From Hypomesus transpacificus (lineage: Eukaryota; Chordata; Actinopteri; Osmeriformes; Osmeridae), in contig NW_025813700.1 in NCBI RefSeq assembly GCF_021917145.1, positions 310,001-374,000 of the forward strand: a DNA stretch of 64,000 nt, read 5' to 3'. Below the pieces are notes generated by a model. The model did not search any database and was not told the origin of the DNA. It saw nothing but the letters and a program-made list of their open reading frames with translations. The position numbers and the translations under genes were made by a program. Positions 1-11,525 of the stretch are shown in pieces. The first letter of the stretch is position 1; every line of letters begins with the position of its first letter.

Positions 1-135
1 CGGTTGGGAAAGTAGCAGACACAGGTAAATGGATGAAACTGCATGTCGTTCCTCAATGTTTGGACACTGGTATTGGTATGAAGGAGGAGTCACATTCAAG
101 TTTCACCAAGCTATTCTTTGATGTTCTTATTCCAG

Positions 136-2076
136 GCCCTGGTTTGGCGTTTGTTGCTTACCCAGAAGCCCTTGCTTTGCTGCCAGGCTCTGTGTTCTGG
201 TCCATTCTCTTCTTCCTAATGCTCTTCATGCTGGGCGTCGACACTCTGGTAAGAAATACAGGTCTGGTCACTCCAACCGACAACAGTATCCAAGTGTATT
301 TGCAAGCTAAAGATATACATTCAATTCCCTTTTTCATTTTTTATGTATTTTTTTTGTTGTCTCCTTGTAGTTTGGAAACATGGAAGCCATCACCACAGCG
401 TTCGTGGATGAATTTCCCCAGCTCAGAGCAAACCTGAAGCACAAGTCTCTGTTCCTGGCACTGCTGTGTTTTGTCTTTTACTTGATGGGTCTCCTGCTAA
501 TCACCGACGTGAGTGTGAAATCGGTGAAATTAGGGAGTCAGATGGCTGAGCGGTTAGGGAATCGGGATAGTAATCAGAAGGTTGCCGGTTCGATATAACG
601 TTTTGTCCTTGGGTAAGGCACTTCACCCTGCCTGCGTCTGGGAATGTCCCTGTACTTACTGTAAGTCGCTCTAGATAAGAGCGTCTGCTAAATGACTAAA
701 TGTAACTCGGATGTGGCTGTGTCTGTCTGTTTGTGTTGACGACTGTCTTCTTTAAATAGGGAGGCATTTACTGGTTCACCCTTATCGACTCCTTCAGCAC
801 TAGTTTCGGTCTCATCATCATCACCCTCTTCATGTGTATTGGCATCTCCTTCTTCTACGGTATTACCTTTTATCCATTTGCAATCTCTGATTGGTCAATC
901 CACAGTCCTTGTGCTAAGCCCTGTTAACATGTACCGGTTTCACCCGTCACACTAGTATTGCCACGTCAGGTGGTCCTCCAATTCATGTTCTGTAGAATCG
1001 GTTTGAGATCTCACCTTTCTTTCTTCTTCTTGGGGTGGGGTCCTGTTTCCACAGGGGTGAACCAGTTTTGTCAAGACATCCTCGACATGATCTGCCGTTG
1101 TCCTCCGTGGTGCAGCAAAGTGCTGCTCTACTTCAAAGCATGTTGGGTATTTTGCACCCCATTTCTACTGCTGGTGAGGACTAATATCATTTCCTGGACT
1201 CATTTCTTTTCCTGAACCATATCATTGATATGATCCTCTCATTTTAGTTGTTGGAAAGTATCTTACTGCTGCATCCTCAGAATGGTGAATAATTCATAGA
1301 CAGACAGGCCGTGACATTCAATCGCCTCTCCCTATTCTGTTTCCCTATTTCTCTCTGTTCCCCTTTATTTTATTGTACTCAGTGTGTAGGTACAGGGTAG
1401 CTCGCTATCTATACACAGTATGTGTAAGTAATAAGCTCTTACATTGGCGACGTGTCAAAACCGTGTTTGTCTGTTTCTTTGCTTTGACCTGGTGTTTCTG
1501 TGTCTGTGCTTTCAGTTTATCCTGACCTATGTCTTCATAGAGATGTACCGCACCCCGCTCCGCTATGGGTCCTATGTGTTCCCTCTATGGGGCAAGGCCT
1601 TGGGGGTGTGCATGGGTGCCACGTGCTGTCTACAGATCCCTATCTGGGCGATTGTAGCTATCTGCAGAGAGTCTGGGACACTAAAAGACGTCAGTACCCA
1701 CCCCCTGCCGTGCACCCATCATCACTGAGGCCGTGTTACACCATGGCTTTCACGTCACTAACAATACAGCTGATCTCTTAAGAGATTGCAATCTACCTTG
1801 GCCCCAACATCGGTCGTACCACCGTGAAAACGGTCATCGACCCAAGTAGCCCATTCTGAAGCGTGTCACTTATTCTTTCCACTCTTTTTTTTTTCTTTGT
1901 GAACGTAGCGTTTCAAGAAATCTATCCGACCTCTGAATTCCTGGAGGGTGAACGACCTGCACAGCGATGGGACGGAGGAGCGAGTGGAGCCCGAGAGAAT
2001 CGAGGCTCCGTTCACGGTCAACCTCACAGACTTTGACTTTACCGCCACCACCTGGGAAGATGGAACGGACACTTGA
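136..2076 (+). CDS. SLC6 family Na+/Cl- coupled transporter, C-terminal part (5' end outside window)
   Basis: Membrane symporter of the SLC6 (neurotransmitter/amino-acid transporter) family. Six exons read in one continuous frame: 136-248, 371-508, 760-859, 1055-1173, 1516-1689 and 1909-2076 (TGA 2074-2076), all with AG/GT borders and matching phases. The first exon begins with the family hallmark [12 protein letters not shown] and [13 protein letters not shown], followed by [16 protein letters not shown]. These are the unwound helix and TM8 regions. Later exons give TM9 to TM12, with [10 protein letters not shown] between helices and a tail of about 55 residues rich in Asp/Glu. The donor after 1689 is GTCAGT. 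The N-terminal half lies left of the window. An amino-acid carrier of the SLC6A14 type would fit the X-linked human neighbours of this region, but that is inference; the exact paralogue is not resolved. Confidence 0.9.
537..706 (+). repeat. tRNA-derived SINE, copy 1 (SLC6 gene intron)
   Basis: Starts GTCAGATGGCTGAGCGGTTAG, a tRNA-Leu-like head with A box TGGCTGAGCGG and a degraded B box (GGTTCGATATA). The common body (TGTCCTTGGGTAAGGCACTTCACC) and tail (AAGTCGCTCTAGATAAGAG, CTAAATGACTAAATGTAA) follow. Confidence 0.85.
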
Positions 2077-2498
2077 AAACGAACTTACAGCTATTTTACA
2101 TGTCGTGATCAAGAGTCTCCCCGTCTTGCTTTTGGCACAGGCCCAGCTAAGATTAGCTTGTTGGTGAGTGGCAATCTGAAAGGCACAGACTGGCATCTGT
2201 TACCTAAGGACAATATGAATGGATCTTTTTTTGATATTTATGCTTTTATGTATTGTACAAGCGTTTTTTTCTCTCCACTCTACGCAATCGACGTGGATGT
2301 GTACTGTGGAATGCATTTTCAGAAAGTGTTTTTCGTCCTTCACTGGAGGAATGCAAACTTGGTAGACAAAGGCTGACTTGGTGTCTACTGGTAGACTGGC
2401 TGAATATTTAAGGCTGTCACCCTCTTTTTACATCCTCAGATTATGATCACATCCGATGGTCAAAGAAGAACATTATACTAACTTTTATATTATGGAGG

Positions 2499-2504
2499 AA
2501 TAAA
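2499..2504 (+). terminator. poly(A) signal of the SLC6 gene
   Basis: AATAAA 423 bases after the TGA, consistent with a short 3' UTR from 2077 to about 2525. From there to about 3330 I see only AT-rich unique sequence with no exon. Confidence 0.6.
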
Positions 2505-3378
2505 AGTAATCTAATATGAAACTGTTACTTGTTATCCATTGAGTGCCTTTAAAAAAAATGCCGTCAACCCCTCTGACAAATAGGGGCAGACATCAGGTAT
2601 CTGTTAGCCTACTTTTTTCCTAGAAAATCTTTGTTATATCTGAATACATAAATGGTTGTAACATCCCTGAAATGAGTTGTAACAGGTTGGGATGTCTGTA
2701 TCTGTATCCATTATAATTCTGCGTTGACATATTCCACCTGTCAACTTAATTCTAGGTAAATACAAACAACTCGTAATGGTTATACACCCAATTTAATAGC
2801 TTCAGTAAACATAATCAAACACTGGTGAGAATATCAAATATCCAATATCTAATTAATCTGCAAGGTTCCAACATAAATAAACATCTAAAACATCTAAAAA
2901 TTTAAAAAAAACATTCAACATTTGACACCTTACAGCAGCTAATTTGAAACAGTTGAAATAGTTCAATCATATGTCCATTGAAACAACATTTTGTAGCATA
3001 GGGCCTTGATCAGCAGGTGTGAACAATTAAAATAAAGGCAGAAATGCAGATTTTACCATGGCCTACGATCAGTGCGAACCAAACTCATTTGGAATCTCCC
3101 AGGAGCTTCAAACTGAGAGCAGGTTGCCAGGTATTAAAAACGTATATCCCCTTATGAAAGCCCACAAGGAGAGGAGTGAGCAGTCCGATGCATGAGCCAT
3201 GTTTCAATACATCAAAATATAATTTTAAATAAAATATAGGCCATCATTTTGTTAGAAGTTAATCATGTATGTTTTTTGAAGGCATTATTTTTTTAATAAA
3301 AAAGCTTTCACATTGTTTCTCCCGGTCCTAGAAGGAACCTGGCAACTACAGCGTATGTCGGATGTTGCGATGGTGACC

Positions 3379-3436
3379 TTTTCCCGCGGTTTCCATCTGC
3401 TGCAAATCCGTAGCGAGAGCGGAACCTCAGGAAGTG
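3379..3436 (+). promoter_or_regulatory. rb1 proximal promoter with E2F-like and ETS-like sites
   Basis: About 180 to 125 bases before the rb1 ATG lie TTTTCCCGCG (3379-3388), a match to the E2F consensus TTTSSCGC, and CAGGAAGTG (3428-3436), an ETS/GABP-type core. The human RB1 promoter is known to use ETS (GABP), Sp1, ATF and E2F sites, so an autoregulated E2F-controlled promoter is a reasonable inference. No TATA box is evident. Transcription start is not determinable here. Confidence 0.55.
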
Positions 3437-3560
3437 CAAACTATTGTAGACTACTACGAGACCGTAGTGGGATTTAAACGAAATAAAAATATAGAAAAAT
3501 ACACTGTGCTATAATCCGCTTTAAACGTTTTTACTTTATAATTTTGTTTCTGCCATCAAG

Positions 3561-6500
3561 ATGCCACCCAAAAAAGGCAAATCTGTACAGAACAACAAAG
3601 AATTGAAGCCTGTTATAAAAAGTGCCTCTCCGGACAAGACGGAAAATCAAGAATTGTCTATTGAAAAGTAAGCGGTCCGTAGTGCTAATGCTAAGAAAAC
3701 CAGTCAGTGTCATAGAAGTGCCATTGCGTTTTTTTTCTGTGACAAAACTGGGACTAATTCATTAAAATAAATATAATAATATAAAAACAATAATATGTAC
3801 GATATATTTGGCTAGCTGTTTAGCTAACGAGCAACCTCTGGCTCACTAGCAAGCTAGGTAGCTTATCTGTTCTACGTCTGTGCTTTTGTTGTCAGCTAAA
3901 TTAAGTTGGCTTGCTAGCTGCCTTCAGTTAGCAGCTAGCTAGCTAACAACAGCAGCAGCTGGCTATGAACCATGAAAGAAAACAATGAATGTAGCTAAGC
4001 TGTACAGAGAAAACAAGGTCCAGTACTCGTTATCATTATTGCCTCATTAACCTGCCAGTGCTTGGATATCCAAACAGTCATGATCCTCTTTCCTACCCGT
4101 TTTCGAGGGAACTATCTTCACCCTAATTGACAGTCAATAAGCTAAGGGACATTAGTTAACTATGTGGTCTATGTTGGGTCAAAGAGCCAAACAGGCTAGA
4201 AAGCTAGCTTGTGTTCAAATGGTGTCATTTTAGCTGGCTATTTTATAAGAAATTTGATGTGTTCCGTGAGGCACAACTTTGACACCAATGATACATTTTG
4301 TTGTTACCTGCAGTTATCAGTAATATTGTACAAAACAACTAAGGAAAATCTGGATTTTTGTATTCAGGCACAAAGACAAGGATGCTGATTTTGTGACTGT
4401 ATGCAAAAGCCTCCGAGTAACGGACTTGGTTTGTGATCGAGCCTGGTCACTATGGAAGAAAATTCAGGGCTCAATGGACAAAGTTCCGGTATGTTTTCCA
4501 ACACTCATATTGTCTAAACTTTCAGACAACATTAATATTGAGAAGCCTCCAATGTCTGCTGTTTCTATTAAACAGTGTGTATGCTAATGATCTGTACATT
4601 TGACATGATTTCCTTCAGCACATTTTGTGGTGTGAACCTATTGTATCGTTATGCCTTAAATGCTCATTATAGTTTTCGGTTGTTTTGCCCCCTGTCGACA
4701 CAGGACACCCAGCAGAGGGTATGGGGTGCGTGTCTGTTTGTGGTTGTGACAGACCTGGATGTGACCAGTTTTACCTTCACACAGATCCAGAAGGCTGTGG
4801 ATATGAAGTAAGTACAGTGTAAATGTGTAAATGTAAGTAGCAGGAGCACCTGTCTCCCACACTGTTTATCCTTACTTATGGGTATTATGATCAAATGAGT
4901 CAAGAGTCAGATGGCTGGGCAGTTAGGGAGTCGGGCTATTAATCAGAAAGTTGTTAGTTCGATGTTCATGCCAAATGATGTTGTGTCCTTGGGCAAGGCA
5001 CTTCACCCTACTTGTCTCAGGGGAAATGCCCCTGTACGTACTGTAAGTCGCTCTGGATAAGAGCGTCAGCTAAATGACTAAATGTAAATGACTAAATGTA
5101 AATGTCAAGGAAATGTTGTGTCCTAGCCCCATGTACTGCTGTCCACTGCTGCTTTACAACACTGTTGTGACGGTTGTCGTTTTCCCCCCCTGTCCGCTTG
5201 GGTTCAGTGTGAACGAGTTCCTGGGTCTTCTGAAGAAGATGGACGTGAACTTGGACACCATCAGCACCAAGGTGAACTCGGCGCTGACTCGACTGGAGAA
5301 GAGATACGACGTGTCGCTCGCTCTATACCAGAGGTTTGAGAAGTGAGTAAGAATACCTTCAAACAGGGAGCTAGAACTATGTCTGGTGAGTTTAGTATAG
5401 AACATGTACTGATACAGTGTTTTCCTTCAGCAAGATGTCACAACTTTAAGCGGCATTGTTCATTGTTGATTGCGAATGTTGAACGCAACACTTGGGATTA
5501 AATTCCTCATTCCTACTTCTAGTGAACAACCTTTAGATGGCAGTGTTCTCTCTCTGGATTGGTGTTTCTGTTGATAACACAGAAATGTGGTCACTGAAGA
5601 ATGTGAAGTTAATTTAGATATGGCTCTATATCAGAGGTCTTCAACCCTGCTCCTCAGGGACCCCCTGTCCTGCACGTTTGAGATGTTTCCCTGCTCCAAC
5701 ACACCTGATTCAAATGAATGGGTCATTAACAAGCTTCTGCATAACTAGATAACGACCCATTCATTTGAATCAGGTGTGTTGGAGCAGGGAAACATCTAAA
5801 ACGTGCAGGACAGGGAGTCCCTGAGGACCAGGGTTGAAGACCGCTGCTCTAGATAAAAAAAATAAAAAAGGATTGTCCAGACCTATAGGATTCAAATGCT
5901 TACTTTTTACACAATTTAAAATGATATGCAGGACAGCAAAGTATAGTGGTCTTAACATTTATTAACACATGCATAACAAGTTTAAATTGGCATATCAACT
6001 GGCAAACATGTATACACCAAACAAAACCAATGGTATTTTGTGGACTAATCTGGAGGTCCACTGCAATGACTTACAGTTTTCTGAAAGATTCACAGCACTC
6101 ATCACAACTGCTCTTTTTTCAGGACTTGCAGCAAAATATATACCAAGGACGAAACCGAGTAAGTAAAAGACTGAAATGCTGGAATCCTTAGTCTGTCGTC
6201 AGTACCACAGTACTTACCACAGCACTAGTTTATCAACAACAGATTTACTCAGAGCTGACTGACCCAATAACAATGTAATCAAAACATTTTCGACTGTATT
6301 CCCTTTTAGACTATGTTTTTCCTTGTAGTATGTATTCCTTGTGTAATATTTCTAATGCTTTATGTCTTGAAGGAGGAAAGAGATCTTGCAAAGCTGCTGG
6401 ACGATGTTCTTGTTGGCTAAAGGTAGGTCAGCAGTTGTTGATGAGTGACAAGCTGTACAGCCTTAAGACAGGAATGGCTGAGCTCCGTGTTTCCTAACCC

Positions 6501-9500
6501 TGGTCTTCGGGACTGACCGTCCTGCATGTTTTTCATTCAAATGAAAGTTCGTTACCAGGCTTCTGCTGAGCTTCATAACGACCCGTTCATTCGAATCAGG
6601 TGTGTTGGAGCAGGGAAACATCTAGAACACGCAGGACAGTGGGTCTCGAGGTCCAGGGTGGAGAAACACTAGCTTAGATGAGAAAGCAGTTGTTTCTGAC
6701 ACGGTTACGATGGCCTCCTTTCCTTCTGCATGTGGAATCTGAACAAAACACCACATCAGTCTCTGCAAGCGAGGCTACATTTCGTCTGTGACGTCGGTGG
6801 GCCCAGCGTTGCTGTAATCCTCTTCTCCGTGTGTGTGTGTGTGTCCCGTGCGCAGGAAAGGCCCTGCAGATGGAGGACGACCTGGTCATTTCCTTCCAGC
6901 TGCTGCTGTGCGTGCTGGAGTTCTTCATCAAACGCTGTCCGCCCGGCCTGCTGCAGCCCCTCTACAGTAAGCCCTGGTCCTCCTCAGTCTCGGCTCTGTG
7001 TAAACACAGTTGGGTCAGATGGCTGAGCGGTTAGGGAACCGGGGATATTAATCAGAAGGTTGCCGGTTCGATTCCCGGGCTTGCAAAATGACGTTGTGTC
7101 CTTGGGCAAGGCACTTCACCCAACGTGCCTCGGGGGGGAATGTCCCTGTACTGTAAGACTCGGCTGCTAAATAACTAAATGTAAACACACTGCTCGCACA
7201 CCCACCGGAAGAGGAGGAATTAATTGGACCAGTTCAGGGTTTAAATACCACAGGTTATCCTTGCTTGCTTGGGGGGGGGGGGGGGGAGGGGGTGGGTTTG
7301 TTTCCCCAAGAAAACGATGAATGCCGTGCTCTCTCTGTCTCTCTCACTCTCACTCTGTCTCTCTCTCTCTCTCTCTCTCTCGTCCTCAGAATCCGCCATC
7401 AGCACGGCCCACAGCCCCCCCACGCGGGCGTCCCGCCGCAACCAGAACAAAGCCAAACCCCGCCCCCCCGAGGTGGACGTGCAGCTCCTGGAGACCTTAT
7501 GCAAAGAGAACGACTGCAGCGTCGAAGAGGTCCACAACGTCAAAAAAAACACAATTTATTTGGCTGAATTCACAACCCTAACCCACTGATTGAGGTTGTC
7601 CTAATATGATCCCCTGTTGTTGTCGTCGTTGTTGTTGTGTGTGCAGGTGAAGAATGTGTACCAGACCAGTTTCTCTGCCTTCCTTGAATCAATGAGCCTC
7701 TCAGGAACCCAAGGTCTTCCTCAGGTAGATGAACACAACCACCATCCAGTAACTCGAACGAACATGACCAAGGACCAAAACAAAGAGATTTTTCCACTGG
7801 CACAAAATGTTGCTGTGAACACTTTGACTGCTTAGATTGTCCTAATAAATCTGCCTGGCCAGGTTAGTTCTATCGCCTCCTTTTAATGAGCTGTTGGCCA
7901 TGTTATAGCTTTTTATAAATCAAACAGGAAGTGACATAGATGGTTAACCTTCAACGAGATACATCCCGGGAGGCGGTGGTGGGTGTGGCCTCAGAAAACG
8001 GGGAGGGGCTAGCCAGGTGTTGAAGGCTGTCAACTTACTCTGTTATTGACCATATGGCTGCTGCCCAGCGGGACCACGTTTAGTCCCTTTTGTTTGCTTT
8101 TCAAATTTGGCGGTGGACGTAAGCTATTTGTTTCCTCCTCGTTGTGGGAGGTGCTGTGCTTCGCAGGGGCAGGCGTGAACATGACAGAAATGAGATGTCT
8201 ATGTTTGCTTTTGGCCCCCACCGCTGCAAAGGAGGTAGTCAGCCTTGCTAGCAGCTTGTTAACAGCGCCTTTACTGACTCTGTTACCAGGGAATGGACAA
8301 TAGGGGCCCGTAACAAGCTGATAGGCTGAGTGTGTGTTAAACAATCTTCTGATTGGACGGTGCAATAATGACAGTGTTTCCTCTAGGATTTAGCAGTGGG
8401 GGCAGGTCTGAAAAATCAACATAGCGGAAACACTGAATGAGTAGTCGCCCAGGGATATTTATTGATTGTTCTTTTATCAAATCTCTATCAAGATTATTTT
8501 ATGTCTCTGATCTGAGCTTGTATTTACAGGTGTTCTTAATTACTCTGGCCATCTGAACAGGTTTGCTTTTCCCTACAGGCAAATGACCTGAGCAAGCAAT
8601 ATGACGAGATGTACCTCCACACCCGAGACTTTGACGGTAGACTGTTCCTCGACGGAGACACAACGTTGCTCAGTCCCAAGACTCAACCGTAAGCAGACCC
8701 ACAGCCACTATCATGTTCAGCACTTTGACATGTCTTTACCACAAACAGAAGGTCATGTATCAGTCAGCTGAGTGTTGACCGGTTTTTCTCTCACCCTCTC
8801 TATCACACCCTCTCTCTCTCACCCTCTCTCTCTTTCTCTCAGAATGCAGGTGGAGAGAACGCCTATGAAGAACCGACCGGAAGACGACCAGGTCATCATC
8901 CCCCCGCAGACGCCAGTCAGGTGAGCCCCTCGCTGACCCCCACCCCCCTCTCCATCGCACCCCCACCCCCGTCAAGGCCAAGAAAATCCCTTTCCCACCC
9001 CGAAACAAAACGACCTTGATGTGGGAATGGGGTTTTGAACCAACTCCTCATGCGCCAGTCCCACTCCTGTGATTAGGATTAAGAATGTGCATCGACTTTG
9101 TTAAACTATATGTATCGGTTCACATGACTCCTAAAATACCGCCACAGCGAGCCCTGCTTTGATGCTAAACTAATATATACACCGGTTCACATGACTCCTA
9201 AAATACCGCCACAGCGAGCGCTGCTTTGATGTTGCCACGTGGCTGTCAGCACAGAGGCATAAGATCAGTCTAGTGGGCTTGTTACACCAAGGGGCTTGTT
9301 GAAGCCCAAAACAGCAGAACATTTTTTCTTTTATTTACCCCATAACACCTGTCTCTATGGCTGGATGATGATCATCGAGCACACTTGTTTATTATCAATC
9401 ACAGCGTGATCACTGTAATGTGTAGTTGCTTCCATTTGGTAGTAAAAGAAAAAAAAAAAAAACGATATATGTTCAGCGGTTATTTATTTATTTTTTTTTA

Positions 9501-11478
9501 CAGAGAATACCGTTAAAATGACCTACAAATACCCCCCGCCCCCCCCCCCCCCCCCCCCCCTTCCCCTTCAAAAAGCTTTTCAATTAAACAATTTCACCAA
9601 GCATAAGTAAATGACATGAATCCTCTCGTCTCTCCAGGGCTGCCATGAGCTCCATCCAGCAGCTGAGAGTGGACCTGACCTCGTCTGGAGACCAGCCCTC
9701 CGCCGTGCTGGCCGTCTATTTCAAGGTAAGGGTCCCCTCTGACGACGGTGGGTTGAGCTCAGCCGAGCCGAGAGGTTTCAGGTTCAAATTCCCCCTCCCC
9801 TGTACGTCGTCTTTAACAAAAGCGTCCGCTAAATGAAAACGTGTTATTAGTACTTTCACGAATGCCCTTCTGTTTAAAAGTGCAGTGGTACACTAATGAG
9901 CTAACTGTGTAGGTGTGTGTTCTGAGGTCTAAAAGAGTAGATTTGAGTACATGAAAATGTGTTTATGACCTTTTTTTATATTCTTATTCTTATTTCACTA
10001 TTCATGTATGCATTATGTATTTTAGTTAAGTTCAACCTACTCAGGGACTACTGGTGAAAATTAGCTCTTGAGCTAAAACCTGGTACTATGCATCTCTCCT
10101 CTTGAGGTTCATGTTTATTGTACGCTGTCCCTGTTTCTTTAAATAAATAAATACAAATAAAATAACTCTAATTTCTATTCATCCTCCCCCCCCCCCCCCC
10201 TCCTTCCTCCTCTTCGCTCCTGTCAGAACTGCACGCTGGATCCCACTGGGGAGATCCTGCAGCGGGTGGAGAGGCTGGGCCAGCTGTTCAGCCAGATGTT
10301 CGACCAGGCCGTAGGGCTGCGCTGCGTGGGCCTCGGCAAACAGGTACCGACAGGTACTCAGGTGCCGGCTCTAACCCAAGAGGGGGGGTAAAATGGCTGA
10401 GTGGTTAGAGAGTTGGGCTTATAATCAGAAGGTTGCCGGTTCAATTCCCGGCGTGTCAAATTACGTTGTGTCCTTGGGCAAGGCACTTCACCCTACTTGC
10501 CTTGGGGAGAATGTCCCTGTACTTACTAAAAGTCGCTCTGGATAAGAGCATCTGCTAAATGACTAAATGTAAATGTAAGAGTCAGTGTTTACCTGAGCTT
10601 GTGCATCAGGCAACCCTGGAACACCACTAACCCTGTCGGAGGACATCTACCGGTAGTTCTAATGAGCGCTCGTGTTCTCTCCCTCCTCCAGAGGTTCACC
10701 CTGGGCGTGCGGCTGTATTACAGAGTCATGGAGGCCATGCTGAAGTCGGTAAGCTTGTTTTGGATGTTGCTTTGGGTAACAGCCCCTGCTGGTTACCTGC
10801 AATTACCCCGAAGGCAACATTTCGTCTGTACCTGCACGTAATCTCACCAACGGAGAACTCTGTGTTAAACACTCTTTTCCTTGCAGGAAGAGAAGAGGCT
10901 GTCTGTGCAGAATTTCAGGTACAGTTTAGGTGTTTATACTTGAATGTTCTCAATGTTCTCAGTCATACCTTTTCCTATGCTTGTAGTGTGTGCTGCATGT
11001 GCACACATGCAGTGTACAGTTAAGTTTCATAGACAACGATCATGTGATTTACATTCCAGTAAACTCCTCAATGACTCCACATTCCACACCTCGCTCCTAG
11101 CCTGCGCATTGGAGGTTGTCATGGCAACATATGGCGGTAAGCTGATACAAGTCCCGCCCACTTCTCCAGTATTTTGAGGCTGAAACGTTGCAAAAGAGAA
11201 CTACAATCATGGAAGAGATTCTTCAGCAAGCTTAGGGTTTTTATAGAGCTTACATTATAGTTAATGTTTATCTATTTTATGAGCAAAATTGTAATCAAAA
11301 AAGTTGTTATGGCTGTGTATGACCAGGAATTATTTATTGGCAGTTTGATATTCATCATTTTATAACAATACATTTGAATAGAAACCTTCAAAGAAATAGA
11401 TACACACCCGATGAACGCACAAAGATCACAGTTCCCTCTCGCCCCCAAAATAACCCCCCCCCCCCCCCCGTCCCGTCC

Positions 11479-11525
<47 letters not shown>

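Noticed and set aside
7269..7589. Extension of rb1 exon 8 past 7529
   Set aside because: The 78-base exon 9 and phase 0 match human RB1 exactly, so the GT at 7530 is the best donor despite weakness.
537..10577. tRNA-like A and B boxes (possible tRNA-Leu genes)
   Set aside because: They are heads of a dispersed SINE with body and tail; no clover-leaf acceptor stem is preserved.
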